A stretch of DNA of 64,000 bases. It comes from Lewinella sp. 4G2. GTDB taxonomy: Bacteria > Bacteroidota > Bacteroidia > Chitinophagales > Saprospiraceae. This document shows, piece after piece, positions 1 through 8,372 of this stretch (positions are counted from its first letter, which is position 1; each line of letters begins with the position of its first letter). The position numbers and the translations under genes were made by a program. The DNA is taken from NCBI RefSeq assembly GCF_001625015.1, contig NZ_LVWJ02000014.1:2790001-2854000 (forward strand), given 5' to 3'. The notes beneath the pieces are model-generated. The model made no database searches, was not told where the DNA came from, and was given only the letters and a program-made list of their open reading frames with translations.

Positions 1-117
1 GGTGAGATGACCGTGCGACGGAGTACTTACGAGCAGGCTGTCCTAACGCTTAGTTACGATTCGGACCAATTTCCTGTCGTGGATCAGCTGCTGGAGCGAT
101 TACGCGAGCGAGAGTAA
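1..117 (+). CDS. C-terminal end of an unidentified protein (partial)
   Basis: The frame starting at base 1 is open to a TAA stop at 115-117 and gives 38 residues, ending in a charged stretch (LLERLRERE). The 5' part lies outside the window. It is 75 bp upstream of the protease start on the same strand, so the two could be cotranscribed. The visible part is too short to assign a family. Confidence 0.55.
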   Translation, partial: GEMTVRRSTYEQAVLTLSYDSDQFPVVDQLLERLRERE

Positions 118-192
118 AACAGAAACAATTACCCACCGTTGATGCTGATACCGCTACCGTTGTCGGTAGCCAAATCTTCCCAAAACGAACTT

Positions 193-1611
193 ATGCGCTT
201 TTCCTCCTTCAGCAGCAGACTATGCCTTGCCGCTGTTCTTTTCATTGGTCTCACCACCGTCGCCACCGCCCAGAACCGGACGGAAACCGGGATGTACTTC
301 GTGGGGTTTTCGGACAAAGCAGGTAGCCCCGGTACAATTGAAGACCCATCTACCTACCTATCTACGGAAGCGATTCTCAGACGTGCTCGCCATGGCGCGA
401 TCATCACTGAAACCGATTTGCCGCTGACCCCCAACTACGTAGAGGGGGTCCAGGGGACTGGCGCTAAACTCTGGTTGAAAAGCAAATGGATGAATGGGGT
501 AGTGGTCGCCGCCGCAGGGCCGGAGGTAATATCCTTACGCGAACTCCCCTTCGTGGATACGGTGTACTACGTCGCCCCGGTTCAGTACGAGCGCGCTGGC
601 GCCAACCCAGTCATTCCTTCTTTTGAAAGGCCAGCTCCGAAAGTGGATACCGTCCCCGTCCTCGAACGGTACTATGGCTACGGATGGACGAACTTGCAAC
701 AGATGAACGGAGACAGCCTCCACCAGTGGGGCTACCGGGGCGATGGCGTCCTGGTGGGCGTCCTGGATGGTGGGTTCCCCTACGTAGGAAATCGACACTT
801 TTTAGGTTATGACGATGAGGCCGCCATCCCGGCCAACTACGACGTAGTTGCTCAGGACGAAACTGCCCTGGATGGTGGCACGCACGGCGCGACGGTACTG
901 AGTACGATGGCCACTTTCCGCCCCTTCCTCTTCGTCGGGACCGCACCGGCTGCCCGTTACGTACTCTTCACCACCGAAAATGGGAAGGGAGAGCACCGGC
1001 TGGAAGAGATCAACTACGCCGTCGCCCTGGAGCTGGCGGACAGCGCTGGAGTAGACATCGTCAACAGTTCGTTGGGCTACTCCGAGTTTGGGGAGAAAGG
1101 GATGAACTACACCTACGCTGACCTGACCGGTGAGGTGAGCCCCGCTAGCCGTGCGGCGACTACCGCTTTCGCTCGGGGGATGATCCTCGTGACCAGCGCC
1201 GGCAACTCCGGTGGCGACAAGTGGAAGTTCATCAGTATCCCCGCTGACGCCAAGGACATATTTGCCATTGGCGCCCTCAATCGCGACGGCAGTAAAGCTT
1301 ACTTCAGCAGCTTCGGCCCCACCGCCGACGGTCGCATCAAACCCGACGTGAGCGCTCTCGGTGTTGACGTGGCGGCCATGACCGCATCAGGCCGGGCGGT
1401 CACGGGAGCTAACGGAACGAGCCTCGCTTCTCCCCTCGTAACTGGTCTGCTGGCCTGCTTGATCCAGGCCTTTCCCGATGCGACCAACCAGGAGATTTTG
1501 GATGCCGTCCGCCAAACGGCCGATCAGGCCGATGCGCCCGATAACGAACGTGGTTACGGCCGCCCCGACTTTGCCGCAGCCTACCGCCTGCTGGAGAGCC
1601 GCCGGATGTAG
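193..1611 (+). CDS. Secreted S8 (subtilisin-like) serine protease
   Basis: Endopeptidase of the subtilase family, exported by Sec. Counting from ATG 193, the first ~27 residues form a signal peptide ending in TVATAQ. The catalytic triad is visible: Asp192 in VGVLDGG, His231 in GGTHGAT and Ser410 in NGTSLASP. TTG 139 and ATG 142 are alternative in-frame starts, but ATG 193 puts the signal peptide at the N-terminus. At about 472 residues it is usual for a Bacteroidota subtilase with a short N-terminal extension. There is no T9SS sorting tail (it ends RRM), so it is probably periplasmic or anchored by other means. The substrate is unknown. Confidence 0.9.
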   Translation: MRFSSFSSRLCLAAVLFIGLTTVATAQNRTETGMYFVGFSDKAGSPGTIEDPSTYLSTEAILRRARHGAIITETDLPLTPNYVEGVQGTGAKLWLKSKWMNGVVVAAAGPEVISLRELPFVDTVYYVAPVQYERAGANPVIPSFERPAPKVDTVPVLERYYGYGWTNLQQMNGDSLHQWGYRGDGVLVGVLDGGFPYVGNRHFLGYDDEAAIPANYDVVAQDETALDGGTHGATVLSTMATFRPFLFVGTAPAARYVLFTTENGKGEHRLEEINYAVALELADSAGVDIVNSSLGYSEFGEKGMNYTYADLTGEVSPASRAATTAFARGMILVTSAGNSGGDKWKFISIPADAKDIFAIGALNRDGSKAYFSSFGPTADGRIKPDVSALGVDVAAMTASGRAVTGANGTSLASPLVTGLLACLIQAFPDATNQEILDAVRQTADQADAPDNERGYGRPDFAAAYRLLESRRM

Positions 1612-1802
1612 AATTAATCAATAGTACCCGGTCATGGGCGAGGATTGCGTCGTCCGGCACCAGATAGGGACTCCACCTAGCCGTATTATTCGGCTACACA
1701 GGACGATCTATAATTTGTACGATGTATAAATCAATAGCGATCAGATGGTTAAACAATTCGCTGACAAAATTTGGTGTTGTGACGTCGGTATTTTTTCTTT
1801 CC

Positions 1803-1968
1803 TAAGGCTTGGCCTTTCGCATCGCGTTAGCTAATTTTACCAAAGGTTGAAGGGCAACCGCCAGTGTTTTCGCTGGTTACTTTAGTGCCTTCACCCAAAG
1901 AATTTTTTATTTGGTATCAGTAAGTTGGAATGAGCCCTGGCAGTGCGCTGTCAGGGTTCTCTTTTTTT
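1803..1968 (+). ncRNA. Candidate structured RNA ending in an intrinsic terminator
   Basis: Nested pairings are visible in a gene-free stretch. There is a small hairpin at 1804-1816 (AAGGC/GCCTT). A long stem follows: TACCAAA 1838-1844 pairs with TTTGGTA 1910-1916; inside it about 10 bp with two bulges join 1845-1856 to 1886-1895; the tip is CCAGTG-TTTT-CGCTGG (1861-1876). A terminator-like hairpin and T run follow at 1935-1968. A possible promoter (TTTG 1770-1773, TATTTTTT 1789-1796, spacer only 15 bp) would place a start near 1803 and give ~165 nt. That size and rod shape would fit a 6S-like RNA, but the identity is a guess; no family consensus was recognised. Confidence 0.4.
1935..1968 (+). 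terminator. Intrinsic terminator
   Basis: The stem CCCTGGCA (1935-1942) pairs with TGTCAGGG (1949-1956) with one mismatch across a 6-nt loop, and TTCTC plus seven T follow to 1968. The protease gene ends 320 nt upstream, so the terminator more likely ends a separate short transcript. Confidence 0.6.
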
Positions 1969-1971
1969 GGT

Positions 1972-2224
1972 TCCGGACCTTCGGTTCGGATTTGTGGAAG
2001 CTGGGGTACACCAAGGGTACACTGAACGCCTGTATTTTCTGCGTACGATGTAAGCAACCCGACCAGAGGTCGGGCCTCCAAATTGCGACGGTTCCGGACC
2101 TCTAGTCCGGATTTAAAATCAGGAGGTTATCAACTTAGGGTTGCGGCCTCAAACTTTAGTAAGCGGTAGTCTTTAGCCCGACGTGGACGTCGGGAGCCGG
2201 TAACAAACCCGACCGGAGGTCGGG
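1972..2224. repeat. Cluster of five REP-like small palindromes
   Basis: Two palindrome types alternate. Type A (TCCGGAC-5 nt-GTCCGGA) lies at 1972-1990 (one mismatch) and 2093-2111. Type B (CCCGAC-4/5 nt-GTCGGG) lies at 2058-2074, 2177-2194 and 2208-2224. Two type B copies are followed by the same CTCCA. The last copy sits 13 bp from the dihydroorotase stop (that gene is on the minus strand), so it may help end that transcript. No other gene was found in 1612-2236 apart from the candidate RNA. Confidence 0.6.
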
Positions 2225-2236
2225 TCTCCACAGTCA

Positions 2237-3583
2237 CTAATCCCGGTCAAAGAGCAAACGCTCTCCCTTTTGCTCTTCAAAGAATAGCCCCCGATCGTAA
2301 GCCAAATGGCCGGATACGATGGTCTGGCGGACGCGCCCTTGCACGGCTTCTCCCTCCAGTGGAGACCACCCACACTTGTAGAAGATATTATCCGCTGCAA
2401 TCGTCCAGGAAGTAGCGGGGTCGTAGATGACGATATCGGCCCACATGCCTTCGTCGAGGTAGCCGCGGCGGTCGATCTCAAAGCAGACGGCGGGGGCGTG
2501 GCACATTTTCTCCACGATTTTCTCCAGGGTGATTTCTCCCCGTTGTTCGAAGCGCATCATCATATCCAGAGCATGCTGAACGAGGGGAAGACCACCGGGC
2601 GCTTTGAAATAGTTTGTCCGAGCTTTCTCCTCCGCGGTATGGGGGGCGTGGTCGGTGGCCAGTACGTCGAAGTGATCGTCCAGCAGTGCGGGCATGAGGG
2701 CGGAGCGGTGGTACTCGTCCTTAATGGCGGGGTTACACTTCACTTTGTTACCGAGCCGGTGGTAGGCGCCCGCGTTAAAGGTGAGGTGGTGGACGCATAG
2801 CTCAGCGGTGATGCGCTTTTCCGCGAGAGGAATGTCGTTGCGGAAAAGGTCAATCTCTTCCCGCGTAGAGATGTGAAGAATATGGAGCCGTGTGTTGTGT
2901 CGCTTCGCCAGTTCGATGGCGAGGTGGCTGCTTTTGTAGCAACCTTCGGGTGACCGTATGATGGGGTGCTCAGTGACAGGAATTTCCTCGCCGTACTTCT
3001 CCCTGGCTAGAGCAGCGTTAGCACGGATCGTGGCCTCGTCCTCGCAGTGGGTAGCGATGAGTAGTGGGCTCTTCTCAAAGAGAGCGTCTAATGCTTTTTC
3101 ATTGTCCACCAGCATATTCCCCGTGCTGGAACCCATAAAGATCTTCAGGCCACAAACGTTCTTAGGGTTGGTGCGGACCGCTTCGTCGAGGTTGTTATTG
3201 GAGCCGCCCATGTAGAAACTGTAGTTGGCTGGGCTACAGGCTGCGGCGCGGTCGTACTTATCCTGTAGTAAGTCCTGGGTCAGTGTATTGGGAATGGTGT
3301 TAGGCATTTCCATCCAGGAGGTCGTTCCACCGGCAACGGCGGCGCGGCTCTCGGTTTGGATTTCCGCCTTATGCGTGAGGCCGGGCTCCCGGAAGTGGAC
3401 CTGATCATCAATCACTCCGGGGAGGATGTAGCAGCCTTCGGCATTGATCTCCCGGTCGGCTTTGCGGTCAAGGTTGGTGCCAATCGCTTCAATCATTCCG
3501 TTCTTCACGAATAAGTCCCCGACGAAGCGTTCGCCACGGTTGATGATGGTTCCGCCTTTGATGAGAATACTGCCTTTGCGCAT
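2237..3583 (-). CDS. pyrC: Dihydroorotase (amidohydrolase superfamily)
   Basis: Interconverts carbamoyl-aspartate and dihydroorotate in pyrimidine synthesis (cytoplasm). 448 residues, close to the long type I dihydroorotases. Visible signatures are the N-terminal metal motif region DDQVHFREPG (59-68), the pattern EMPNT (92-96), KIFMGSSTGN (147-156), His179 (ATHC), His234/His237 (RLHILHIST) and Asp311 (LATDHAPH). The first histidine of the usual DxHxH metal motif is Gln61 here; to my memory many Bacteroidota members share this. A dihydropyrimidinase-like role is less likely given the HFREPG and EMPNT motifs. It has no operon partner. Confidence 0.85.
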   Translation of the reverse strand: MRKGSILIKGGTIINRGERFVGDLFVKNGMIEAIGTNLDRKADREINAEGCYILPGVIDDQVHFREPGLTHKAEIQTESRAAVAGGTTSWMEMPNTIPNTLTQDLLQDKYDRAAACSPANYSFYMGGSNNNLDEAVRTNPKNVCGLKIFMGSSTGNMLVDNEKALDALFEKSPLLIATHCEDEATIRANAALAREKYGEEIPVTEHPIIRSPEGCYKSSHLAIELAKRHNTRLHILHISTREEIDLFRNDIPLAEKRITAELCVHHLTFNAGAYHRLGNKVKCNPAIKDEYHRSALMPALLDDHFDVLATDHAPHTAEEKARTNYFKAPGGLPLVQHALDMMMRFEQRGEITLEKIVEKMCHAPAVCFEIDRRGYLDEGMWADIVIYDPATSWTIAADNIFYKCGWSPLEGEAVQGRVRQTIVSGHLAYDRGLFFEEQKGERLLFDRD

Positions 3584-3869
3584 GGGAGGGGTGTTTTGCC
3601 AGGGGGACTTTCCGCCCTGACGGCGAAGATAATTCGTGGAGGGTTTATCGTCCTTACTTACTTGGTCCTTGGTTTGTACCTGCGGTCGGGCTGCGCTAGT
3701 CTATAGTCTACAGTCTATAGTCTTCAGTCTATAGTCCGCTAGCCACAGACATTAACGCTGCCTTAAAGAACGGAGGGTAAGAAATTAAGAGTCCAGGATG
3801 CAACCTTTGGGTAGCGGCGACAGCCCTTGCTACCATACACCAAAACATTCAACAAAAACCTAGTATATC
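3584..3869. repeat. Intergenic region with a 7-bp tandem array at 3698-3739
   Basis: Divergent spacer between the dihydroorotase and the following barrel protein. Five near-identical heptamers (AGTCTAT, AGTCTAC, AGTCTAT, AGTCTTC, AGTCTAT) and a degenerate sixth (AGTCCGC) run without interruption from 3698 to 3739. Nothing else coding was recognised. The array may affect spacing of the divergent promoters; its role is unknown. Confidence 0.75.
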
Positions 3870-4514
3870 ATGAGATACCTTTTGCCATCCCTCCTTTGCT
3901 TCTTCGGCCTCAATTTGGCCGCCCAGACTGGTGGCGACGCTGCCGTGCTCGCGTACCAGCCCGAGGAGAAGACCTATGAATTACACGAATTCAAGCAAAA
4001 GCGCGAGCGGACCCTGCTGGGCGACCTGGACCTTACCGGTCTGTGGGGCGGCCCGACCTACAACTATTCTGCGTCGGGTGATGAGTGGGCGTTTGTCCGC
4101 GGTGGCTTCGGTGGCCTGGAATTCGGCGAAGACTTCTTCCTTGGCTACGGAGGCTGGAAGAGCCGCGAATCGTTCAACATCGACGAGAACCCTACCGATG
4201 ATACTGCCTATGACTTCCGGCAGGGTGGGGTGATCATGGCCTACAGCCCAAACCGCGACGCGGCTATTCACCCTCGCTTCACGGCTATCCTCGGCCCGGG
4301 TAGCATCGATCGGGCTGGCGAAGAATTCGAACGCGATCGGATGCTCATCGGCCAGGCCATGGTCGGCCTTGAGCTTAACCTATTCCAGGTGATGCGCCTC
4401 GGCATCGACGGTGGATATCGCTTCGCAAACGGCGTTGATACGGAAGGGATCACCGGCAACGATATCTCTGGTGCAGTCGTCCAGATCGAAGCGCGTTTTG
4501 GTTTTAGCTGGTAA
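3870..4514 (+). CDS. Exported protein of unknown function, probable small beta-barrel
   Basis: 214 residues with a Sec signal peptide (cleavage after NLAAQ, residue ~19). The mature part alternates hydrophobic and polar residues, is rich in Gly and aromatics (GGFGGLEFGEDFFLGYGG), and ends in an aromatic residue within FGFSW, as outer-membrane barrels do. No family was recognised. The gene stands alone on the + strand and is followed by a strong hairpin shared with the convergent metalloprotease gene. Confidence 0.65.
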   Translation: MRYLLPSLLCFFGLNLAAQTGGDAAVLAYQPEEKTYELHEFKQKRERTLLGDLDLTGLWGGPTYNYSASGDEWAFVRGGFGGLEFGEDFFLGYGGWKSRESFNIDENPTDDTAYDFRQGGVIMAYSPNRDAAIHPRFTAILGPGSIDRAGEEFERDRMLIGQAMVGLELNLFQVMRLGIDGGYRFANGVDTEGITGNDISGAVVQIEARFGFSW

Positions 4515-4550
4515 GCTTAACCAATACATAATGAGCAGATGCTCAATAAA

Positions 4551-4581
4551 GAAGGGCCGCAAACTGTGTTTGCGGCCCTTC
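4551..4581. terminator. Bidirectional terminator between convergent genes
   Basis: Perfect 14-bp stem (4551-4564 pairs with 4568-4581) with a TGT loop, 37 bp after the barrel-protein stop and 41 bp before the metalloprotease stop. The flanking T/A tracts are short, but the stem can act in both directions. Confidence 0.8.
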
Positions 4582-4621
4582 TCATTGGCTTCACCCGAAG
4601 GTGTTGGAATACGGTCAGTAC

Positions 4622-7123
4622 TTACCGAGCCACGTTGAACTTCGACGTTGCGCTGAAGCCATTATTGGTTTCCAAACGCAGGAAGTAGGTGCCGGCAGGA
4701 AGCTGACTTACGTCAACGCCGAGCGTCTGGCGGCCAGCCGCGAGGGTCACGGCGCGGTTTACGAGGGTGCGGCCCGTAAGGTCAATCACGCGCACCAAAC
4801 CTTCCGTTTGCCCCGCAACTTCAACGGCTACGTTGAGGTCACCGGCGGTAGGGTTAGGAAATACGGACATGACTTCTTCCTCAATGATCTCAGCAGCGGT
4901 TACTGCCTCACCGTCGATGAGCTCACCACCAGCGGGGAGGTTAGAATTACAGGCGGTTCCTTCGTAGAGACGAATGTTGCGGAAGTTGGCCTCCGCGTTG
5001 CGTGGCTGACGGTCGTGGTCATTCGTAAACGTGATGCGGTTGAAGGTGCCCGTGAAGAATTCACCAACGGGGATAGTATAGGTTTTGTAGTAACCCATAT
5101 CCGCATCGGTGTACGTCTTGAAGTCGCGGATACCCCAATTCTGGGTGCCGAACAGCTGGAACGTACGGGTGCTGCTGATCACGTTGTTGTTATCGAAACC
5201 GATGCCGTGAATCTCGCCTTTGTTAACGGCTCCAAATTCAAAAGTCATCACGGTGTTTGGCGTTACGGTGTAGTCTAGGTTGATGTCTTTCCACGCGTTA
5301 CCCTTCAGTTTGATGGTGCTCTCGTTGATTACCGTTACTGTACCACGGTCCTGCGATCCTCCGTAAGTGCTGGGCACGTAGTTCGTAAAGTCGATGGGAG
5401 GGCAGGTGTCTTCACCACCGCCGTTGCCACCGTCTCCACCACCGGATCCGCCGTCACCGCCATCGTCGCCACCTCCGCCGACGCAGAAGTTCTCGGTAGC
5501 CGTCCGGCCAAAGTTGCCGCCAGTAGCGACGTCGGTACCGTCCACGTTGATGGTATAGGAACCATTACCGTAAGCACAGCAGATGCCGTCACCGTAGGAA
5601 TCGTTGATCACGAAGTCATAGCAACCGTCGGGCAAACAAAGATCTTCGGTGTAAGTGGTATTGCGGCTAGAGTAGGGGCCACCGGAAGCTACGGTGTTAC
5701 CGGATGCGTCCGTAAGCTCCCAGGTCGTTTCGCCGGGGTAGTAGTCAGTAATGATGGTGATGGAGCCTTCGGTATCGGTACAAGCGTCGCCGCCACCGTT
5801 ACCGCCGCCACCGCCGCCGTTGCCACCACCGCCGCCGGTGCTGCAGGACGTCAGACAGGAACCGTTATAAGCACGGTTACGCATGAGGTTGCCGGGCTGG
5901 GTGCCAAAGCCAAGGTTGAAGTTTACCCCAACGTTCGTCAGGTGGCAGTAGCTCATGATCGTTCCGCCGCCCGTGGGAATCGGTGCTGCACCACAGTTGC
6001 CCTCCGTAGAGTAACAACCGTCGATGGCCGTGCCGTTACCGTTCCAGGCACAGGCGTGCGTGTGCTGAGAGCCAAAGTTGTGGCCGAATTCGTGGGCCAG
6101 TACGTTCACGCTCCAGCTGTAGGTAGGAACGCTGTTGTAGCCATTCTGGATGGAGCTGAATCCGTAAGCGTAGGATGGCGTACACAGGACGTCCAGGTAA
6201 GCAACACCACCACTCGCCTGAAAGGAGATCAGGTGGGCAATGTTACCGTTAAAGGTTGGACGGTTTGAACGGAAGGCATTCAGGTTGCCGCTGCTCGTGC
6301 CACTGTTGTAAGGGTCCGCGCTCGTCCAGATGAACATCTCGCTCATGACGAGATTCAGTGACTCGTTTGCGTAAAGCGTCGCCACCTGGTTGAAAAGGCC
6401 GGTGATGAAGGAAGTCGTTCCCGCACCGCGCTGAGCGTAAATGCTGTTGTCAATCTCTAGGTAAGCGTTTACACAATTGTTGGCGTCCTTCTGCGTGACG
6501 TCGAGGTCCAGTAGCTCCTTGGGGGAGTAGGGGAGGTTCGTATCTGGGGTAGCACACTCACCGAGGTCGATGGCGGGGAGATCCTTATCGTTATATACGA
6601 TGTGGTTGGTGGCGGACTTGCCGCGCAGTTTGCCGAGCGTGAAGTTGCCTTCCGCCGTGGAGATGGTACCACTCACTTCACCTTCGAAGATGGATATAGC
6701 AACAACACTCTTGCTGTCGTTAGCCAGGACGCCGCGGTAGTGCAGTCCCAAACCTTCTTTGGTGTAGCCTTCGCTGGTGGACGTCCGAACGACGAAGCCT
6801 TCCGCGAAGATGTTGGCCTTCACGAGGTTCGCTTTGCCCAGCTGACCGGGGAGGTCCAACTGAAGGGCATCCGGCGTGCTTTTGTTGATGGCTTCGAGCG
6901 AGTTGGCTTCCAGGCTGACTACGTGGTAGTCCGCGCCAACGGCATCCAGTTCCGCGATGGCGGGGGCGGATTTTTGCTCGACGAATAGTTTGTAGGAGCC
7001 TTCGAACCCAGATTCTGCCTGCATGGCTTCCACCATGGCGGCGGGGCGAAGGGATTGAGCGTTGATGCCCGGGGTCAGCAGTGCCGTGCAAAGCAGCGCT
7101 GAGAGTAAAAATAATGAACGCAT
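4622..7123 (-). CDS. Secreted zinc metalloprotease with T9SS sorting domain
   Basis: 833 residues. The signal peptide (about 1-22) ends GINAQ. The zinc-binding motif HEFGHNFGSQH (344-354, HExxHxxGxxH) marks a reprolysin/M12B-like metallopeptidase; its Met-turn is probably GTIMSYCH. Two glycine-rich linkers separate a ~100-residue Cys-containing module (CLPDGCYDFVINDSYGDGICC) from a jelly-roll-like domain. The last ~80 residues are a T9SS type A signal (VFPNPTAGDLNV ... LPAGTYFLRL). Expected to be secreted across the outer membrane and attached or released. The low-complexity Gly/Asp linkers may be prone to slippage. The substrate cannot be inferred. Confidence 0.9.
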   Translation of the reverse strand: MRSLFLLSALLCTALLTPGINAQSLRPAAMVEAMQAESGFEGSYKLFVEQKSAPAIAELDAVGADYHVVSLEANSLEAINKSTPDALQLDLPGQLGKANLVKANIFAEGFVVRTSTSEGYTKEGLGLHYRGVLANDSKSVVAISIFEGEVSGTISTAEGNFTLGKLRGKSATNHIVYNDKDLPAIDLGECATPDTNLPYSPKELLDLDVTQKDANNCVNAYLEIDNSIYAQRGAGTTSFITGLFNQVATLYANESLNLVMSEMFIWTSADPYNSGTSSGNLNAFRSNRPTFNGNIAHLISFQASGGVAYLDVLCTPSYAYGFSSIQNGYNSVPTYSWSVNVLAHEFGHNFGSQHTHACAWNGNGTAIDGCYSTEGNCGAAPIPTGGGTIMSYCHLTNVGVNFNLGFGTQPGNLMRNRAYNGSCLTSCSTGGGGGNGGGGGGNGGGDACTDTEGSITIITDYYPGETTWELTDASGNTVASGGPYSSRNTTYTEDLCLPDGCYDFVINDSYGDGICCAYGNGSYTINVDGTDVATGGNFGRTATENFCVGGGGDDGGDGGSGGGDGGNGGGEDTCPPIDFTNYVPSTYGGSQDRGTVTVINESTIKLKGNAWKDINLDYTVTPNTVMTFEFGAVNKGEIHGIGFDNNNVISSTRTFQLFGTQNWGIRDFKTYTDADMGYYKTYTIPVGEFFTGTFNRITFTNDHDRQPRNAEANFRNIRLYEGTACNSNLPAGGELIDGEAVTAAEIIEEEVMSVFPNPTAGDLNVAVEVAGQTEGLVRVIDLTGRTLVNRAVTLAAGRQTLGVDVSQLPAGTYFLRLETNNGFSATSKFNVAR

Positions 7124-7494
7124 AGTTGGTTGTTAAATGACTTGTTCTGATGAGGAGGGCTCGCCGCCGTTGCGGGAGCCAAAATTTTTTCAGTCAAGTG
7201 TCTTGCGGGAGATTGCCGTGGGCCTAAAAGAGAATGAAGTGTGTGAGGCCGGAGAGTTGTACTTAATGCTCGCCAAATATATAATGATATTTCCGAATGT
7301 CTTGCTAGATGAAGGCTTTCTCCCCTCTGCATGTCGCCTGGCGACTAAAGAAGAGAAGCCAAAAACTTTTCGGTATTTGGTGGAGTCAATTCTGGGCAAC
7401 GACTTGGTAATAAGTCACTTAGGTGCCTTCAAATAGAAAGGGCCACCGGAATGCTTCCGATGGCCCTATAGCTAATTGTTAAAGTTCATTAAGG
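7124..7494. other. Intergenic region without a supported gene
   Basis: About 370 bp, carrying the upstream region of the metalloprotease and the downstream region of the Nfu gene. A 99-codon frame at 7137-7436 has no recognisable family, starts almost on top of the protease start, and runs to the terminator; it is not called as a gene. Confidence 0.5.
7440..7466 (-). terminator. Terminator of the Nfu gene
   Basis: The 12-bp stem 7440-7451 pairs with 7455-7466 (one mismatch, TGC loop). On the minus strand it is followed by TTTCTATTT. It lies 28 bp past the Nfu stop codon. Confidence 0.7.
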
Positions 7495-8112
7495 TTAGCC
7501 CATTTCCTGGCGTACTTCCTTCACCTGGGGCATCATCCGCTTGAGCATGGACTCGATGCCGGACTTCAACGTCACGGTAGAACTGGGGCAACCGCTGCAG
7601 GATCCTTGCATGATAACGGTCACGACACCTTCTTCGTAGCTCTTGAACTCGATGTTGCCGCCATCCATCTCTACGGCTGGCTTGACGTAGGTATCGATCA
7701 GTTCCTTAATCTGGTTGACGATCTCGCCATCCTCCTCGCTGTACTGGTAGCTATCGCCGCGCTCTGCTTCGAGGCGGGCAACCTCCTCGGCGAATCCTTC
7801 CTTAATGATGGGCTTCTCTTCCTGCAGGTAGTCCTTGATGAACTCCTTGAGTTTGAGCATGATGTCATCCCAGGAATAGTTAAACTCCTTGGTGAGTGTC
7901 ACGTAGTTGTTGGCGAGGTAGACCTTCTTGACGTAGGGGAAGTCGTAGAGTGCGGCGGCCAGCTCCGACCATTCGCGGGCGAATGCTTCTTCTTTGAACT
8001 CTGCCGTACCGTTGAAGAGCATCCGATTAGTGACGAACTTCAGGCTTTCGGGGTTAGGCGTTTGCTCGGTGTAGAGGAGTACCGGGCGTTTTTTTGCGAC
8101 TACTTCGCTCAT
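7495..8112 (-). CDS. NifU-like (Nfu) iron-sulfur cluster carrier
   Basis: Carrier/scaffold that delivers Fe-S clusters to target proteins in the cytoplasm. 205 residues in two parts: an N-terminal Nfu_N-type domain (about 10-100, TEQTPNPESLKFVTN) and a C-terminal NifU domain (about 130-203) with the cluster-binding pair Cys172 and Cys175 in GSCSGCPS, plus VKPAVEMDGGNIEF. Length and layout match Nfu proteins of Bacteroidota and mitochondria. It is monocistronic with its own terminator. Confidence 0.9.
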   Translation of the reverse strand: MSEVVAKKRPVLLYTEQTPNPESLKFVTNRMLFNGTAEFKEEAFAREWSELAAALYDFPYVKKVYLANNYVTLTKEFNYSWDDIMLKLKEFIKDYLQEEKPIIKEGFAEEVARLEAERGDSYQYSEEDGEIVNQIKELIDTYVKPAVEMDGGNIEFKSYEEGVVTVIMQGSCSGCPSSTVTLKSGIESMLKRMMPQVKEVRQEMG

Positions 8113-8372
8113 GTTTTTTGTTTTGCGGGTTGAAAGCCCGGTTCGCCACGTAAACGTTTCACCGCTTACAGGGTTGAAGGGGAGGTTATCTTTGCCGGCA
8201 AATTATCTTTGCGCGCCGGAAACGAATGGCGCCGTCGATACCGTCTTCCTCTTCGTGGGGATCTGCCGACCAACCATTTGGTAGTGATCACCGATCTTAA
8301 CCCCGTACCACTTTAGTTTTAGCGGCTCAAGCCATTGGGCAGCTTCCTTGCTTTATTCATCTCCACCCAGCT
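8113..8372. promoter_or_regulatory. Divergent spacer with two TATCTTTG elements
   Basis: Between the Nfu gene (minus) and the beta-barrel gene (plus). TATCTTTG occurs at 8187-8194 and again at 8204-8211, both matching the Bacteroidota -7 consensus TAnnTTTG in the + direction. No good TTTG -33 box was found at 17-19 bp upstream of either, so they are only candidate promoters for the barrel gene, with a leader of about 155-170 nt. Confidence 0.35.

Noticed and set aside
1911-2105. 64-codon frame in the palindrome cluster
   Set aside because: Made largely of terminator and repeat sequence.
5400-5840. Gly/Asp-coding low-complexity stretches as a possible frameshift or assembly error
   Set aside because: The frame stays open through both linkers and the domains on each side are in the same frame.
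7137-7436. 99-codon frame between the metalloprotease and the Nfu gene
   Set aside because: No family resemblance, no promoter-like element, and it runs to the Nfu terminator; AT-rich spacer with chance frame.
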